From Colivicinus sp963607765 (lineage in GTDB: Bacteria; Bacillota_I; Bacilli_A; Erysipelotrichales; Erysipelotrichaceae), in NCBI GenBank assembly GCA_963607765.1, contig CAVDDT010000005.1, positions 4,227 to 68,226 of the forward strand: a stretch of 64,000 nucleotides of DNA, written 5' to 3'. Positions 7,537-15,532 of this stretch are shown one piece after another (position 1 is the stretch's first letter; each line of letters opens with the position of its first letter). The position numbers and the translations under genes are program-made. Below the pieces are notes generated by a model. It did no database searches. It saw only the letters and a program-made list of their open reading frames with translations, and had not been told where the DNA came from.

Positions 7537-8521
7537 TTTTAAAAAGAAAATCTCAATCGAGGATTTAAAGGCTGTTAATGAACTTTTAAAAACCAATCTT
7601 TCTTTAAATAATTGTTTGGAACTTATCAAAAACAAAGGCAATGAAGTCTTATTTAATTCACTTATTGAAAGATTAAACAAAGGGGAAGCAATCGAAGAAA
7701 TTATTGAAGAATATTTGCCTAAAGATGTAGCTAAGTACATCAAGACGATGCTTAGGACAATGACTTTCTCTAAAAGCCTTGATTTGTCTCTTTCTTTTAT
7801 AGATAAGGTGAAAGATAACAATAAAGCTATTGAAAAGGCTGTATTATATCCATTTATTTTACTTTTTGTGGGACTAACAGCCTTGTATCTTTTTGATAGC
7901 TATGGGCTAGATTCAATTTTAAGCATGCTTAGTAGTTTTAAGGTTGATGGTGGCGATTTTAAAGCAATTAGAATTTTATTTAGAATTGTTGTTTATGTTT
8001 TCTATTTTTCAATGCTTATAGGAATAGCTATATTGGCTTACTTTACAAAAGAAAAAAATATCTCGATTCTTTATGTTTTATTATGCAAATATTTTCCAAA
8101 TAGTTTAGTTCAAACATATTTTTGTGAAGAGTTTGTTTCTTTGTTTATTATTTGCGTTAATATGGGCTATAAGACAAAGGATTCATTATCTATTTTAAAG
8201 GGGTTGCACAACAAGCCAATTGTATCTTTATTAGCTTTTCATTTAGAGGAAAAGCTTCTTGAGGGTGAATCTTTAAAGAACGCTAGTAAACAAAATTATT
8301 ATGATTATACTTTAACTAATTTTGTTAATGTCGCTATGCATACTAGTGATTTTACAAAGATATTAAATGATTATGTACTTTTAAGTAGAAATAAGATTGC
8401 CAATAAGATGAAAAAGTTAGCCTTAGGTATTCAAATTACTAGTTATGTGGTTATTGGGGCAATTATTGTTTTTATTTATCAAATATTATTTTTGCCAATG
8501 CAGGCAATAAGTGGATTTTAG
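7511..8521 (+). CDS. comGB: Competence pseudopilus membrane platform ComGB
   Basis: A type II secretion F-domain protein (GspF/PilC family) with three membrane segments: about residues 115-135 (PFILLFVGLTALYLF), 155-180 (VVYVFYFSMLIGIAILAYF) and the C-terminal end (ITSYVVIGAIIVFIYQILFLP). Two cytoplasmic helical repeats flank them. The ATG at 7511 is preferred to the in-frame TTG at 7505; both lie inside the 3' end of comGA, so translation is coupled. The chain stops nine bases before comGC. Confidence 0.9.
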   Translation: MELNRELFSFKKKISIEDLKAVNELLKTNLSLNNCLELIKNKGNEVLFNSLIERLNKGEAIEEIIEEYLPKDVAKYIKTMLRTMTFSKSLDLSLSFIDKVKDNNKAIEKAVLYPFILLFVGLTALYLFDSYGLDSILSMLSSFKVDGGDFKAIRILFRIVVYVFYFSMLIGIAILAYFTKEKNISILYVLLCKYFPNSLVQTYFCEEFVSLFIICVNMGYKTKDSLSILKGLHNKPIVSLLAFHLEEKLLEGESLKNASKQNYYDYTLTNFVNVAMHTSDFTKILNDYVLLSRNKIANKMKKLALGIQITSYVVIGAIIVFIYQILFLPMQAISGF

Positions 8522-8529
8522 GAGGAAAA

Positions 8530-8829
8530 ATGTTTAATAAAAAAGCTTTCACATTACTAGAAATGGTAGTAGTGGTTATGATAGTTGCGATTTTATTCTT
8601 ATTAACTATTCCTAATGTTAGTAAGGTTATTGATAGCGTTGATGATAGCGCATGCGATGCGCTTACTAGGGTGGTTGATTCAGCTATAGTTCAATATAAG
8701 CTAGAATATGGGCAATATCCATCTTCAACAGGGGATCTTGTTTCTGCTGGTTTGATTAGCGATGATCAAACATCTTGTTCAAATGGAAAGAGCATCTTTA
8801 TATCGGGCGGTCAATCTTACCATGAATAA
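8530..8829 (+). CDS. comGC: Major competence pseudopilin ComGC
   Basis: The N-terminus MFNKKAFTLLEMVVVVMIVAILFLL is a type IV prepilin signal: a short basic leader, cleavage before FTLLEM with Glu at +5, and a hydrophobic helix. The remainder is a 65-residue globular domain with two Cys (CDALTRVV and TSCSNG) that could form a disulphide. ComGC is the major subunit of the uptake pseudopilus and needs the prepilin peptidase ComC, which is not in this window. An ideal AGGAGG precedes the ATG. Confidence 0.93.
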   Translation: MFNKKAFTLLEMVVVVMIVAILFLLTIPNVSKVIDSVDDSACDALTRVVDSAIVQYKLEYGQYPSSTGDLVSAGLISDDQTSCSNGKSIFISGGQSYHE

Positions 8830-9118
8830 CAGAGGAAATACTTTGCTTAGTATGGTTCTTACTTTAATGATTATGGCGTCAATGATGACTCTTACTTTAA
8901 AGAATAATGTAGAGGTTGATACAAGTCATTTAAGGTTTATCAACAACTACATTAGTACAAAGTGTGATGCACTAATCAATAAAACAAGAATCGAATTAGA
9001 AGAGGATAATAGTATTTATTTTAATGAAAATGGGCATGTGAATATGGGCCAAACATTAAATATTGGCAAGCATAAAGTAATAGTTCATTTAGGAAATGGT
9101 TATTTGTCTTATGAATAA
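8822..9118 (+). CDS. Minor pseudopilin, ComGD position
   Basis: The start is placed at ATG 8822 (MNNRGNTLLSMVLTLMIMAS), inside the end of comGC; this puts the prepilin-like helix at the N-terminus, whereas the longer frame from 8762 would bury it. The helix is followed by about 70 residues of mixed structure. The expected Phe at +1 is Asn and the Glu at +5 is Ser, so it is a diverged minor pilin. Order and size match comGD. Identity rests mainly on context. Confidence 0.75.
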   Translation: MNNRGNTLLSMVLTLMIMASMMTLTLKNNVEVDTSHLRFINNYISTKCDALINKTRIELEEDNSIYFNENGHVNMGQTLNIGKHKVIVHLGNGYLSYE

Positions 9119-9335
9119 CAAGGGGTTTATGCTTGTTGATGCATTAGTTAATGTAATTGTTGTTTCAAGCATCGCGATTCTTTGTTTCTATGTATATAGG
9201 GCATTAAATAATTATGATGATGGGTATAAGAAATATATTAATGAAAATAATGAAAAATATGATTATTTATATGGAAGCTTAAGTGAATGTACAAAGTGTT
9301 TAATAATCGAGGATTCAGCGAAGTTAGAACCCTAA
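9111..9335 (+). CDS. Minor pseudopilin, ComGE position
   Basis: ATG 9111 (MNNKGFMLVDALVNVIVVSSIAILCF) overlaps the previous stop and gives a class III-like leader, KG then FMLVDAL, with Asp in place of Glu at +5. A single hydrophobic helix and a short 45-residue tail follow, 74 residues in all. It is a probable minor pilin subunit of the comG operon. The last Cys pair (SECTKC) overlaps the start of the next gene. Confidence 0.72.
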   Translation: MNNKGFMLVDALVNVIVVSSIAILCFYVYRALNNYDDGYKKYINENNEKYDYLYGSLSECTKCLIIEDSAKLEP

Positions 9336-9760
9336 TCGCATTGCTTATAACCATGACCATATTGCCGATTTGTGTAAGTGTTTTTCGCTTTGCCAGCAAT
9401 ATTGAATTTGATTACGATAAAGTAAATAGTGAATTAGCTTTCGCTGATTTAAGAAGAATATTATTAATTAGTTATGATATGGAGGTAAGCGAATATGAGC
9501 TTAATTTTATTTATCATAACGATAATTATAAATTATCTTGTGTAAATGATAAGCTAATTCTTCAGCCAGGCACCCAAATTATTGTTGATAATATTATTGA
9601 TGCTTCTTTTATGGTCTATGGTGACTCAATTTATGTAAGTTATACGGATGAAAAAGGAAATGAATATGAAAGAAATATCGGCAGCTCAAAAAGGTTTTGT
9701 ATCGCTGACTTTTCTGATGATAATGATGAATTGTCTGACGATTCTTTTGATGGGCATTGA
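9287..9760 (+). CDS. Minor pseudopilin, ComGF position
   Basis: The N-terminus MYKVFNNRGFSEVRTLIALLITMTILP has a basic leader ending RG and a hydrophobic helix, but Glu lies at +3 rather than +5 after the predicted cut. The 115-residue C-terminal part resembles ComGF in size and strand pattern (ELAFADLRRILLISYDMEVSEYEL). The start lies 49 bases inside the preceding gene; a GTG at 9296 is an alternative start. Assigned from position and fold pattern. Confidence 0.7.
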   Translation: MYKVFNNRGFSEVRTLIALLITMTILPICVSVFRFASNIEFDYDKVNSELAFADLRRILLISYDMEVSEYELNFIYHNDNYKLSCVNDKLILQPGTQIIVDNIIDASFMVYGDSIYVSYTDEKGNEYERNIGSSKRFCIADFSDDNDELSDDSFDGH

Positions 9761-10004
9761 TTATGTGATTACTTGTGATGATACTTATATAAAATTAGAT
9801 GAGTTTTATGATAGTTTTGCCAATGAAGCATATGTTGTTAATGAGGCGAAATGTCATTTGGCTAATTATGGTAATTTAGATGATTTTGATTTAGATGGTA
9901 TTTCTATCATAAAGGATAATGATGATTATTATTTGTATTGTAATGAAATGACTTTATATTTAGAAACAAGTGATTTGATGATTGTTGATTATTCTGTACA
10001 ATAG
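9666..10004 (+). CDS. Minor pseudopilin, ComGG position
   Basis: Of three in-frame ATGs the one at 9666 is preferred: AAGGAA lies 8-13 bases upstream, and it gives MKEISAAQKGFVSLTFLMIMM with a prepilin-like KG-F junction. The tail is acidic and ends without further motifs. It is the last comG gene, 112 residues. About 60 bases separate it from efp, with no clear terminator seen. Confidence 0.68.
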   Translation: MKEISAAQKGFVSLTFLMIMMNCLTILLMGIDYVITCDDTYIKLDEFYDSFANEAYVVNEAKCHLANYGNLDDFDLDGISIIKDNDDYYLYCNEMTLYLETSDLMIVDYSVQ

Positions 10005-10064
10005 AAATTTTCTTTTTTAAGCTTCTTGTAATAAAATAGGGAAGTATTTTAAGTAGGAGAGTTT

Positions 10065-10622
10065 ATGATAAATTGTACAGAAATTAAACCTGGATCATGT
10101 TTCACATGGGAAAACGAATTGTATCAATGCATTGACATTCAATTAAACAAGACAGCTATGGCTAAGATGAAAGTCAAAGTTAAAGTTAAGGTTCCAAGAA
10201 CTGGTGTAGTTAAGGAATTAAGTTTGATTGGCGGCGATAAAGTTGGTGAAGCTCATATTGATAAAAGAGCTATGCAATACTTGTATGATGCTGGTGATTC
10301 TTTAGTTTTCATGGATAGCGAATCATACGAACAAATTGAAATTCAAAAGGATACTTTAAAATGGGAATTAAACTTCTTAACGCCTAATATGGAAGTAAAT
10401 GTTCTTATTTATGAAAATGAAATTTTAGGTATTAATCTTCCTGATAAAGTAACACTTGAACTAGTTGAATGTGAAAATGCTGTTAAAGGTGATACAGCTA
10501 CTGCTGCTTTAAAGAATGCAGTCTGTGAAACTGGTCTTCAAGTTAAGGTGCCAATGTTTATTGAAAACGGTGAAAAGATTATCGTTTCAACAATTGACGG
10601 CAAATATTCATCAAGAGCGTAA
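10065..10622 (+). CDS. efp: Translation elongation factor P
   Basis: EF-P rescues ribosomes stalled at polyproline. The three-domain chain is recognised by IKPGSCFTWENELYQCIDIQ at the start, MQYLYDAGDSLVFMDSESYEQI in the middle and VKGDTATAALKNAVCETGLQVKVP and IENGEKIIVSTIDGKYSSR at the end, 185 residues in total. The tip loop that carries the modified residue reads LNKTAMAKMKVKV, so it lacks the PGKG motif of Bacillus; by simple alignment Met occupies the modified position. GGAG lies nine bases before the ATG. A bidirectional terminator separates it from convergent trxB. Confidence 0.96.
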   Translation: MINCTEIKPGSCFTWENELYQCIDIQLNKTAMAKMKVKVKVKVPRTGVVKELSLIGGDKVGEAHIDKRAMQYLYDAGDSLVFMDSESYEQIEIQKDTLKWELNFLTPNMEVNVLIYENEILGINLPDKVTLELVECENAVKGDTATAALKNAVCETGLQVKVPMFIENGEKIIVSTIDGKYSSRA

Positions 10623-10647
10623 AATAGAGACCTTTGGTCTCTATTTT
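10621..10647. terminator. Bidirectional terminator between efp and trxB
   Basis: A perfect 12-pair stem, AAAATAGAGACC with GGTCTCTATTTT, closes on a TTT loop. The A and T ends serve both converging genes, and the structure overlaps the trxB stop region. Confidence 0.9.
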
Positions 10648-11546
10648 ATATATTTGATACAAGAATTAGCTGCAATAGCTCCATCATTTGTTGCGGTTAC
10701 AACTTGTCTTAATTCTTTATTTGTAACATCTCCTGCACCATATATTCCATCAATCTTTGTTTTCATATTTTTATCTACGATTAGATATCCTTTTTCATCT
10801 AGCAACGCTTTGTCTAAGAAAGACGTTTGGGGAGTGGCTCCAATATATGGGAAAATTCCTACACAATTGATTTCTTTTAAAGAATTATCTTTAGTGTTTT
10901 TAACTATCAGCCCTTTAATTTTATCTTCTTCTATAATCAATTTATATGGCAAAAAGTTTTTAATAATTTCAATTTTTGGATTATTTATAACTTTTTCAAC
11001 CACGCTTGCATCAGCTCTAAATTCATCTCTTCTTATTACGATTGTAACTTTATTGACAATAGAGCTTAAATATAATGCTTCTTCTAGGGCACTATTGCCT
11101 CCGCCGATCACCACAACATCCTTCTTTCGATAAAAGAAGCCATCACATACTGCACAATAAGAAATTCCTTTGCCAATATATTCATTGCTATGTTCTATAT
11201 CTAATAGTCTTTCTTTAGTTCCACTGGCAACAATAACCGTTTTACTTTCAATGGTTGAATTATCTGATAAAACAACTTCTTTATAATTTCCTTTATCGAC
11301 AACGTTTATCACTGTCTCGCTTATGATCTCACCATTGAATTTTTTTACGTGGTTTACAAAATCATTAGCTAAATCATAACCACCAATTTCTTCAAAACCA
11401 GGATAGTTTTCAATCATGTATGTTTTAGTTAATTTTCCACCTGGATTTTCGCATTCGATTATTATTGTTTTAAGATTGGCTCTTAAAGAATATATTGCAG
11501 CAGTAAGGCCAGAAGGGCCTGCGCCAATTATTAAGACATCGTACAT
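10641..11546 (-). CDS. trxB: Thioredoxin reductase
   Basis: An FAD/NADPH enzyme that reduces thioredoxin. The FAD-binding GxGxxG is IIGAGPSGLTAAIY at the N-terminus, the redox-active CxxC is YCAVCDG near residue 134, the NADPH site is VVVIGGGNSALEEAL and the C-terminal FAD motif is GIYGAGDVTNKELRQVVTATNDGAIAA. At 301 residues it is of normal low-molecular-weight TrxB size. The minus-strand leader has AGGAGGT seven bases from the ATG. Confidence 0.96.
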   Translation of the reverse strand: MYDVLIIGAGPSGLTAAIYSLRANLKTIIIECENPGGKLTKTYMIENYPGFEEIGGYDLANDFVNHVKKFNGEIISETVINVVDKGNYKEVVLSDNSTIESKTVIVASGTKERLLDIEHSNEYIGKGISYCAVCDGFFYRKKDVVVIGGGNSALEEALYLSSIVNKVTIVIRRDEFRADASVVEKVINNPKIEIIKNFLPYKLIIEEDKIKGLIVKNTKDNSLKEINCVGIFPYIGATPQTSFLDKALLDEKGYLIVDKNMKTKIDGIYGAGDVTNKELRQVVTATNDGAIAANSCIKYIK

Positions 11547-11616
11547 TTTTTTACCTCCTATAGATTATAACATTTGTGACTATACATTTTATTTTGGTAA
11601 AGCTAAAATATTAATG

Positions 11617-11877
11617 ATGAAAAAAACTTATAAGTTTATTTATTTTTTAACTTCAATGTGTGCATATATTTTGCTTGGGATATTTGAGTTTTTTTGTATG
11701 AATAATATTGTAGATATTATTTCTGAAAAATATTTATATCATGTACTTTTTATGGTAGTGGCTCTTTTAGCGATCAACCCTTTCATTACTTTTTATGTAG
11801 TAAATAAGCTTCCTTTAAAGCCTAAAAAAAGAAATAGCGTTTCTATTAAAGAAGACTATAAAAAACAAATTAGATAA
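11617..11877 (+). CDS. Small two-helix membrane protein
   Basis: Unrecognised. The start is placed at ATG 11617 (MKKTYKFIYFLTSM); a TAAAAT at 11604-11609 lies seven bases upstream, so longer versions of this frame, which run back through antisense trxB, are excluded. The 86-residue product has two hydrophobic segments (about 5-28 and 45-65) and a basic C-terminal tail, which predicts both ends in the cytoplasm. It stands directly before murG, but a separate promoter for murG follows, so a shared role is only a possibility. Confidence 0.6.
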   Translation: MKKTYKFIYFLTSMCAYILLGIFEFFCMNNIVDIISEKYLYHVLFMVVALLAINPFITFYVVNKLPLKPKKRNSVSIKEDYKKQIR

Positions 11878-11894
11878 CTTTTATTTAGTTATGA

Positions 11895-11903
11895 TGATAA
11901 AAT
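11895..11903 (+). promoter_or_regulatory. Extended -10 promoter of murG operon
   Basis: TGATAAAAT combines a TGN extension with TAAAAT at 11898-11903, nine bases before the murG ATG. No Shine-Dalgarno site fits in between. Confidence 0.6.
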
Positions 11904-11912
11904 AATTCAAGT

Positions 11913-12971
11913 ATGAAAATCGCAATTGTTGCCGGTGGAACTGGCGGACATATTTATCCAGCAATTACGCTTGGAGATGAATTAAAAAATAGGGGACATG
12001 AAATTGTCTTTTTTGGCTCTAGCGATAGAATGGAAAAAGATGTTGTTCCTAAGGCTAATTTTAAGTTTATTCCACTCGATATCACTTCTACTGCAGGTGG
12101 GCTTGTAAGCAAGGCCAAGAGCCTTTTTAGTATGGTTAAAGCCTACAATAAGTGTCTAAAATTATTAAAAGGATTCGATATGGCCATTGGCTTTGGCAAC
12201 TATATTTCGATTCCTGTAATATTGGCTGCTAAGAAATTGAATTTGAAGACAGTTATTCATGAACAAAATTCTTTTGTAGGTAAGGCTAATAAGATGCTTG
12301 ATGAAAAAGTTGATTTGGTTATTGGCTCTTATTTAGAAAATAGTTCTCAATTTAAGAACCCTCATACTTTAATATTAGGGAATCCTCAAAGTTCTAAGGC
12401 CAAGAATGTCGTGAAAGATAATGAATTACTTACTTCATTCGGGTTAGACAAAGACAAGAAAACAGTTGTTATTTTTATGGGTTCTTTGGGTTCTGAGACT
12501 GTTAATGATATTTTGATAAAATATTTTGAATTAACTGATGGTTCTTATCAAATTATTTATGCGACTGGCAAAAAATATTATGCGATTGATAAAGAACGAA
12601 TTAAAGAAAAAGATTATTTAAGAGTTTTTGAACAAGTTGATGGTATTAAGGTCATGAAAGCTAGTTCACTATTAGTTTCTAGAGCTGGCGCTACTACACT
12701 TGCGGAAATAACCGCATTAGGCATGCCTTCGATTTTAATCCCCTCACCTTATGTTCCAAATAATCATCAATACTTTAATGCCTTAGCTTTAGTTGATAAA
12801 AAAGCTGCATTAATGATCGAAGAGAAGGATTTAACACCAACTTCCTTAAAAGAAAAGATTGATTCAGTAATTAATGATGATGCTTGTTTGGCTTCTTTAA
12901 GGGAAAATGCTTTAAAGCTAACAAGCGGTTCGGTGATTGAAGATATAGTAAGTGAAATAGAAAAATTATGA
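11913..12971 (+). CDS. murG: UDP-GlcNAc:lipid I transferase MurG
   Basis: MurG adds GlcNAc to lipid I to make lipid II on the inner face of the membrane. The donor-side signature GGTGGHIYPA is at residues 8-17, GFGNYISIPVILAAK and HEQNSFVGKANK follow, and the C-terminal domain carries SRAGATTLAEITALG and PYVPNNHQYFNA, which bind UDP-GlcNAc. The length of 352 residues is normal. It lies in a three-gene cell-wall and division operon and overlaps murB by four bases. Confidence 0.96.
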   Translation: MKIAIVAGGTGGHIYPAITLGDELKNRGHEIVFFGSSDRMEKDVVPKANFKFIPLDITSTAGGLVSKAKSLFSMVKAYNKCLKLLKGFDMAIGFGNYISIPVILAAKKLNLKTVIHEQNSFVGKANKMLDEKVDLVIGSYLENSSQFKNPHTLILGNPQSSKAKNVVKDNELLTSFGLDKDKKTVVIFMGSLGSETVNDILIKYFELTDGSYQIIYATGKKYYAIDKERIKEKDYLRVFEQVDGIKVMKASSLLVSRAGATTLAEITALGMPSILIPSPYVPNNHQYFNALALVDKKAALMIEEKDLTPTSLKEKIDSVINDDACLASLRENALKLTSGSVIEDIVSEIEKL

Positions 12972-13855
12972 TAAAAGAATTTTTAAGTAAACATGGTGAC
13001 TATCGTGATGATAGAAGTTTTAAACAATTAACAACAGTTAAAATGGGCGGTGAGATTGCACATTATGTTGAACCGTATAATTTAAACGATTTAAAAGAAA
13101 TTATTGATTATTTAAGAACTAATCATATACCTTTTAAAGTGCTTGGCAATGGTTCTAATTTGATTTGCGGATCAAGCAAATTTGAGGGTGCCGTTATTTC
13201 TTTAAAACGTTTTTCAAATTATGAGATCCATAATAATACTGTCTATGTTGAGGCTGGTATCTTAGCCCCATATTTAGCTCAAGTATTAGCTAATCAAGGT
13301 CTTAGCGGCTTGGAATTCGCCTCTGGTATTCCTGGGACAATTGGCGGCTTAATATATATGAATGCCGGTGCTTATAAAAAAGAGATGGCTGATATTGTAA
13401 AAGATGTTCTTGTTTTGGCAGAAGGTGAGATTATCACTCTTAAAAAAGAGGATCTTAAATTTAAATACCGTTATTCTATCTTCCAAGAACATCCTCGTTG
13501 GACAATCATTGCTGCTAATTTGGAGATGTCTTATAAGGATAAAGATGAAATTAAAAGTTTAATTTTAGAAAGAAGTAAAAGAAGAAAAGAAACTCAGCCT
13601 TTGGATAAGCCTAGTGCAGGTAGTTGCTTTAGAAATGATGAAAACGAATTTGCGTGGAAACTAATTGATTCTATCGGCTATCGTGGCTTTAACCGTAATG
13701 GGGTAGAGGTTTCAACTAAACATCCTAATTTTATTATTAATACAGGTGATGGCTGTGGTGAAGATTATTTAGCTATTGCTTTAGATATTCAAGATAAGGT
13801 TTATAAAAAACATAACATTAAATTAGTTATGGAAGTGGAGAAATTTAATTGCTAG
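12968..13855 (+). CDS. murB: UDP-N-acetylenolpyruvoylglucosamine reductase
   Basis: MurB reduces UDP-GlcNAc-enolpyruvate to UDP-MurNAc with FAD and NADPH. The FAD-binding core is seen as FKVLGNGSNLICG, GLSGLEFASGIPGTIGGLIYMNAGAYKKEM and KYRYSIF. The catalytic Ser is in KPSAGSCFRN, and the C-terminal part ends ALDIQDKVYKKHNIKLVMEVE. It lacks the extra loop of type I enzymes, so it is a type II MurB of 295 residues. The gene starts inside the murG stop codon. Confidence 0.95.
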   Translation: MIKEFLSKHGDYRDDRSFKQLTTVKMGGEIAHYVEPYNLNDLKEIIDYLRTNHIPFKVLGNGSNLICGSSKFEGAVISLKRFSNYEIHNNTVYVEAGILAPYLAQVLANQGLSGLEFASGIPGTIGGLIYMNAGAYKKEMADIVKDVLVLAEGEIITLKKEDLKFKYRYSIFQEHPRWTIIAANLEMSYKDKDEIKSLILERSKRRKETQPLDKPSAGSCFRNDENEFAWKLIDSIGYRGFNRNGVEVSTKHPNFIINTGDGCGEDYLAIALDIQDKVYKKHNIKLVMEVEKFNC

Positions 13856-14673
13856 ATGATAACTCTAAAAGTATACTAAAAGATAATTATCTATTGAAGA
13901 AGAGAAAAGATGCACATGATAGTAGTATCTTTAAGGGACTTAAAAATAGATATTTTTTGCTTGGAGTTATTCTTGGCTTTATTGTTTTGATTACTTTATT
14001 TTTTGTAAGTGACTATTCAAATGTTTATCGTATCACTGTTTCTGGCAACGTTTATTTAAGCGATGAAGATATTATTAAGCTTAGCGGAATTAGTGAGGAC
14101 ACAAAGTATTTTTTTGTCTTTCCAAGCTTAAAAGAGAAAGAAATTAAAAAGTCTTCTTATATTGATGATGTAACTATTTCTCTTTTAGAGGATAGGATTG
14201 TTAATATTGATGTAACCGAGAAAAAACAAGTAGGATATATGAGTGATACGCTTGGTTCTTATATCCTTTTGATTGACGGTGAAAAAATTAATATAACCGA
14301 TTCTAATGCCTATATGACAAGTAAACTTCCTTTAATTGAAGGGTATAGTGATGATCAATTGACCGAGATTTTAAGGGGTTTTAAGAATATTGACTATAAG
14401 ACAATAAATGAAATATCTGAAATTCACCGTTATCCTTTTTCTTATGATGAGAATATGATGGAAGTAATAATGCGTGATGGTAATTATTGTTTTGTCTCAT
14501 GGACTGGCTTAGAACTTCTTTCTAAATATTATTCAATTGTTTCAAACTTTGATGAGACGTATGACAATGTTTGCGTCTATCTTGATGAACTAACCAATTC
14601 TGGTTATATAAGCATTTGTCCTTGGCAAGATGATTCAACTACTAGTTATAGCGAAAGTACTAGTCAAGAGTAA
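13849..14673 (+). CDS. Cell division protein DivIB/FtsQ
   Basis: A bitopic protein of 274 residues: a charged cytoplasmic N-terminus, one membrane helix at about residues 33-53 (YFLLGVILGFIVLITLFFV), and an extracellular POTRA domain that begins VYRITVSGNVYLSDEDII. It ends in a Ser/Thr-rich tail. The start codon is TTG 13849, since GTGGAG lies eight bases before it and no ATG is available. DivIB stabilises FtsL and DivIC in the divisome. The position after murG-murB is the classical one. Confidence 0.9.
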   Translation: MLDDNSKSILKDNYLLKKRKDAHDSSIFKGLKNRYFLLGVILGFIVLITLFFVSDYSNVYRITVSGNVYLSDEDIIKLSGISEDTKYFFVFPSLKEKEIKKSSYIDDVTISLLEDRIVNIDVTEKKQVGYMSDTLGSYILLIDGEKINITDSNAYMTSKLPLIEGYSDDQLTEILRGFKNIDYKTINEISEIHRYPFSYDENMMEVIMRDGNYCFVSWTGLELLSKYYSIVSNFDETYDNVCVYLDELTNSGYISICPWQDDSTTSYSESTSQE

Positions 14674-15421
14674 ATAGACAAGATATTGGATGATGATCAG
14701 AAAAGACAATATCTTGTTTTTTATTTGGATAAATCTTTGAAGATAATATTTCAACATTATTACTTAAGAATATGTGGTCAATTGGACCGCTATGTTTTGG
14801 GAATAATGAAGGAAACTCAATTGTTGGGTTTTTAAATGAAGCCATCGCATCTTTTAAAGTGTTTTTCTTTAAGAAAGATTGAATTTCTGGGCTAATGTGA
14901 GTGGCATTAAAATCACCAAGTAAGACGCATGTATCTTCACTATGCTTTTTAAGTATTTCGTTTATAGCGTTTAATTGAAATATTCTAGTAATTGGATTAG
15001 AAAAATCAAGATGCGTTGATGCTAGAAATATTCTTGAGTTATTTCTTTTGTCTAATAAATTTGCCCATACTATATTTCTTGGCTCACATATAAAAAATCT
15101 ACTATATTCAACGTTTAAAGCATTTGACAGCCAATAAACACCATTGTCTATTAGTTTGTAGTTCTCTTTAAGAAAGTAGATAGCATTCCTTTGCTTGGTT
15201 AGCTTATTGCCACATTCATAAGAAAAATGTTGGTAATAACTGTCCAATAGTGAAAGGCTTTCTTCTGCTTGTGATTGATATTCTTGAAAACCAATAAAAT
15301 CAGGCTTTAAATAGTCTATAAGTTCAATATAGCCAATAGATCTTGTCTTGAATTGCTTGCTTGTTTTTGTATAGAAATAGTCAATTTTTAAATTGGCTGA
15401 TAGTGCAATATATTTAATCAT
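14660..15421 (-). CDS. Endonuclease/exonuclease/phosphatase family protein
   Basis: The EEP fold signature is present in order: catalytic Glu in DFIGFQEYQ, STHLDF, LLGDFNATHIS with Asp and Asn, GPIDHIF and the final SDHHP. The 253-residue protein has no signal peptide, so a cytosolic phosphodiesterase or phosphatase is likely; the substrate is unknown. The start at 15421 is six bases from a minus-strand TATAAT at 15428-15433, so the mRNA should be leaderless. Its last 14 bases overlap the end of the divIB gene, tail to tail. Confidence 0.88.
   Translation of the reverse strand: MIKYIALSANLKIDYFYTKTSKQFKTRSIGYIELIDYLKPDFIGFQEYQSQAEESLSLLDSYYQHFSYECGNKLTKQRNAIYFLKENYKLIDNGVYWLSNALNVEYSRFFICEPRNIVWANLLDKRNNSRIFLASTHLDFSNPITRIFQLNAINEILKKHSEDTCVLLGDFNATHISPEIQSFLKKNTLKDAMASFKNPTIEFPSLFPKHSGPIDHIFLSNNVEILSSKIYPNKKQDIVFSDHHPISCLFTLD
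14678..14722 (+). terminator. Terminator of the murG-murB-ftsQ operon
   Basis: ACAAGATATTG pairs with CAATATCTTGT (11 bp) across an 18-base loop, and TTTT follows. The whole structure lies inside the 3' end of the opposite-strand EEP-family gene. Confidence 0.8.
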
Positions 15422-15427
15422 GTTTTC

Positions 15428-15433
15428 ATTATA
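15428..15433 (-). promoter_or_regulatory. -10 box of EEP gene, six bases from ATG (leaderless)
   Basis: On the minus strand the order is TATAAT, GAAAAC, ATG. No ribosome binding site is possible. Confidence 0.7.
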
Positions 15434-15498
15434 TAGTAATACAGATAATACAGTTTAAGAAAATTCTTTCATTTATAGAAAAAAGTTTCAAAACATTA

Positions 15499-15526
15499 TT
15501 GACTTTCAATGGTATTAGTTTATTAT
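15499..15526 (+). promoter_or_regulatory. Sigma-A promoter of T-box leader
   Basis: TTGACT at 15499-15504 and TATTAT at 15521-15526 are 16 bases apart. This places the RNA start near 15533. Confidence 0.7.
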
Positions 15527-15532
15527 AAATTT

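Noticed and set aside
10516..11133. Plus-strand ORF of 205 residues
   Set aside because: It runs through the efp 3' end, the bidirectional terminator and antisense trxB, and has no ribosome site; a shadow of trxB.
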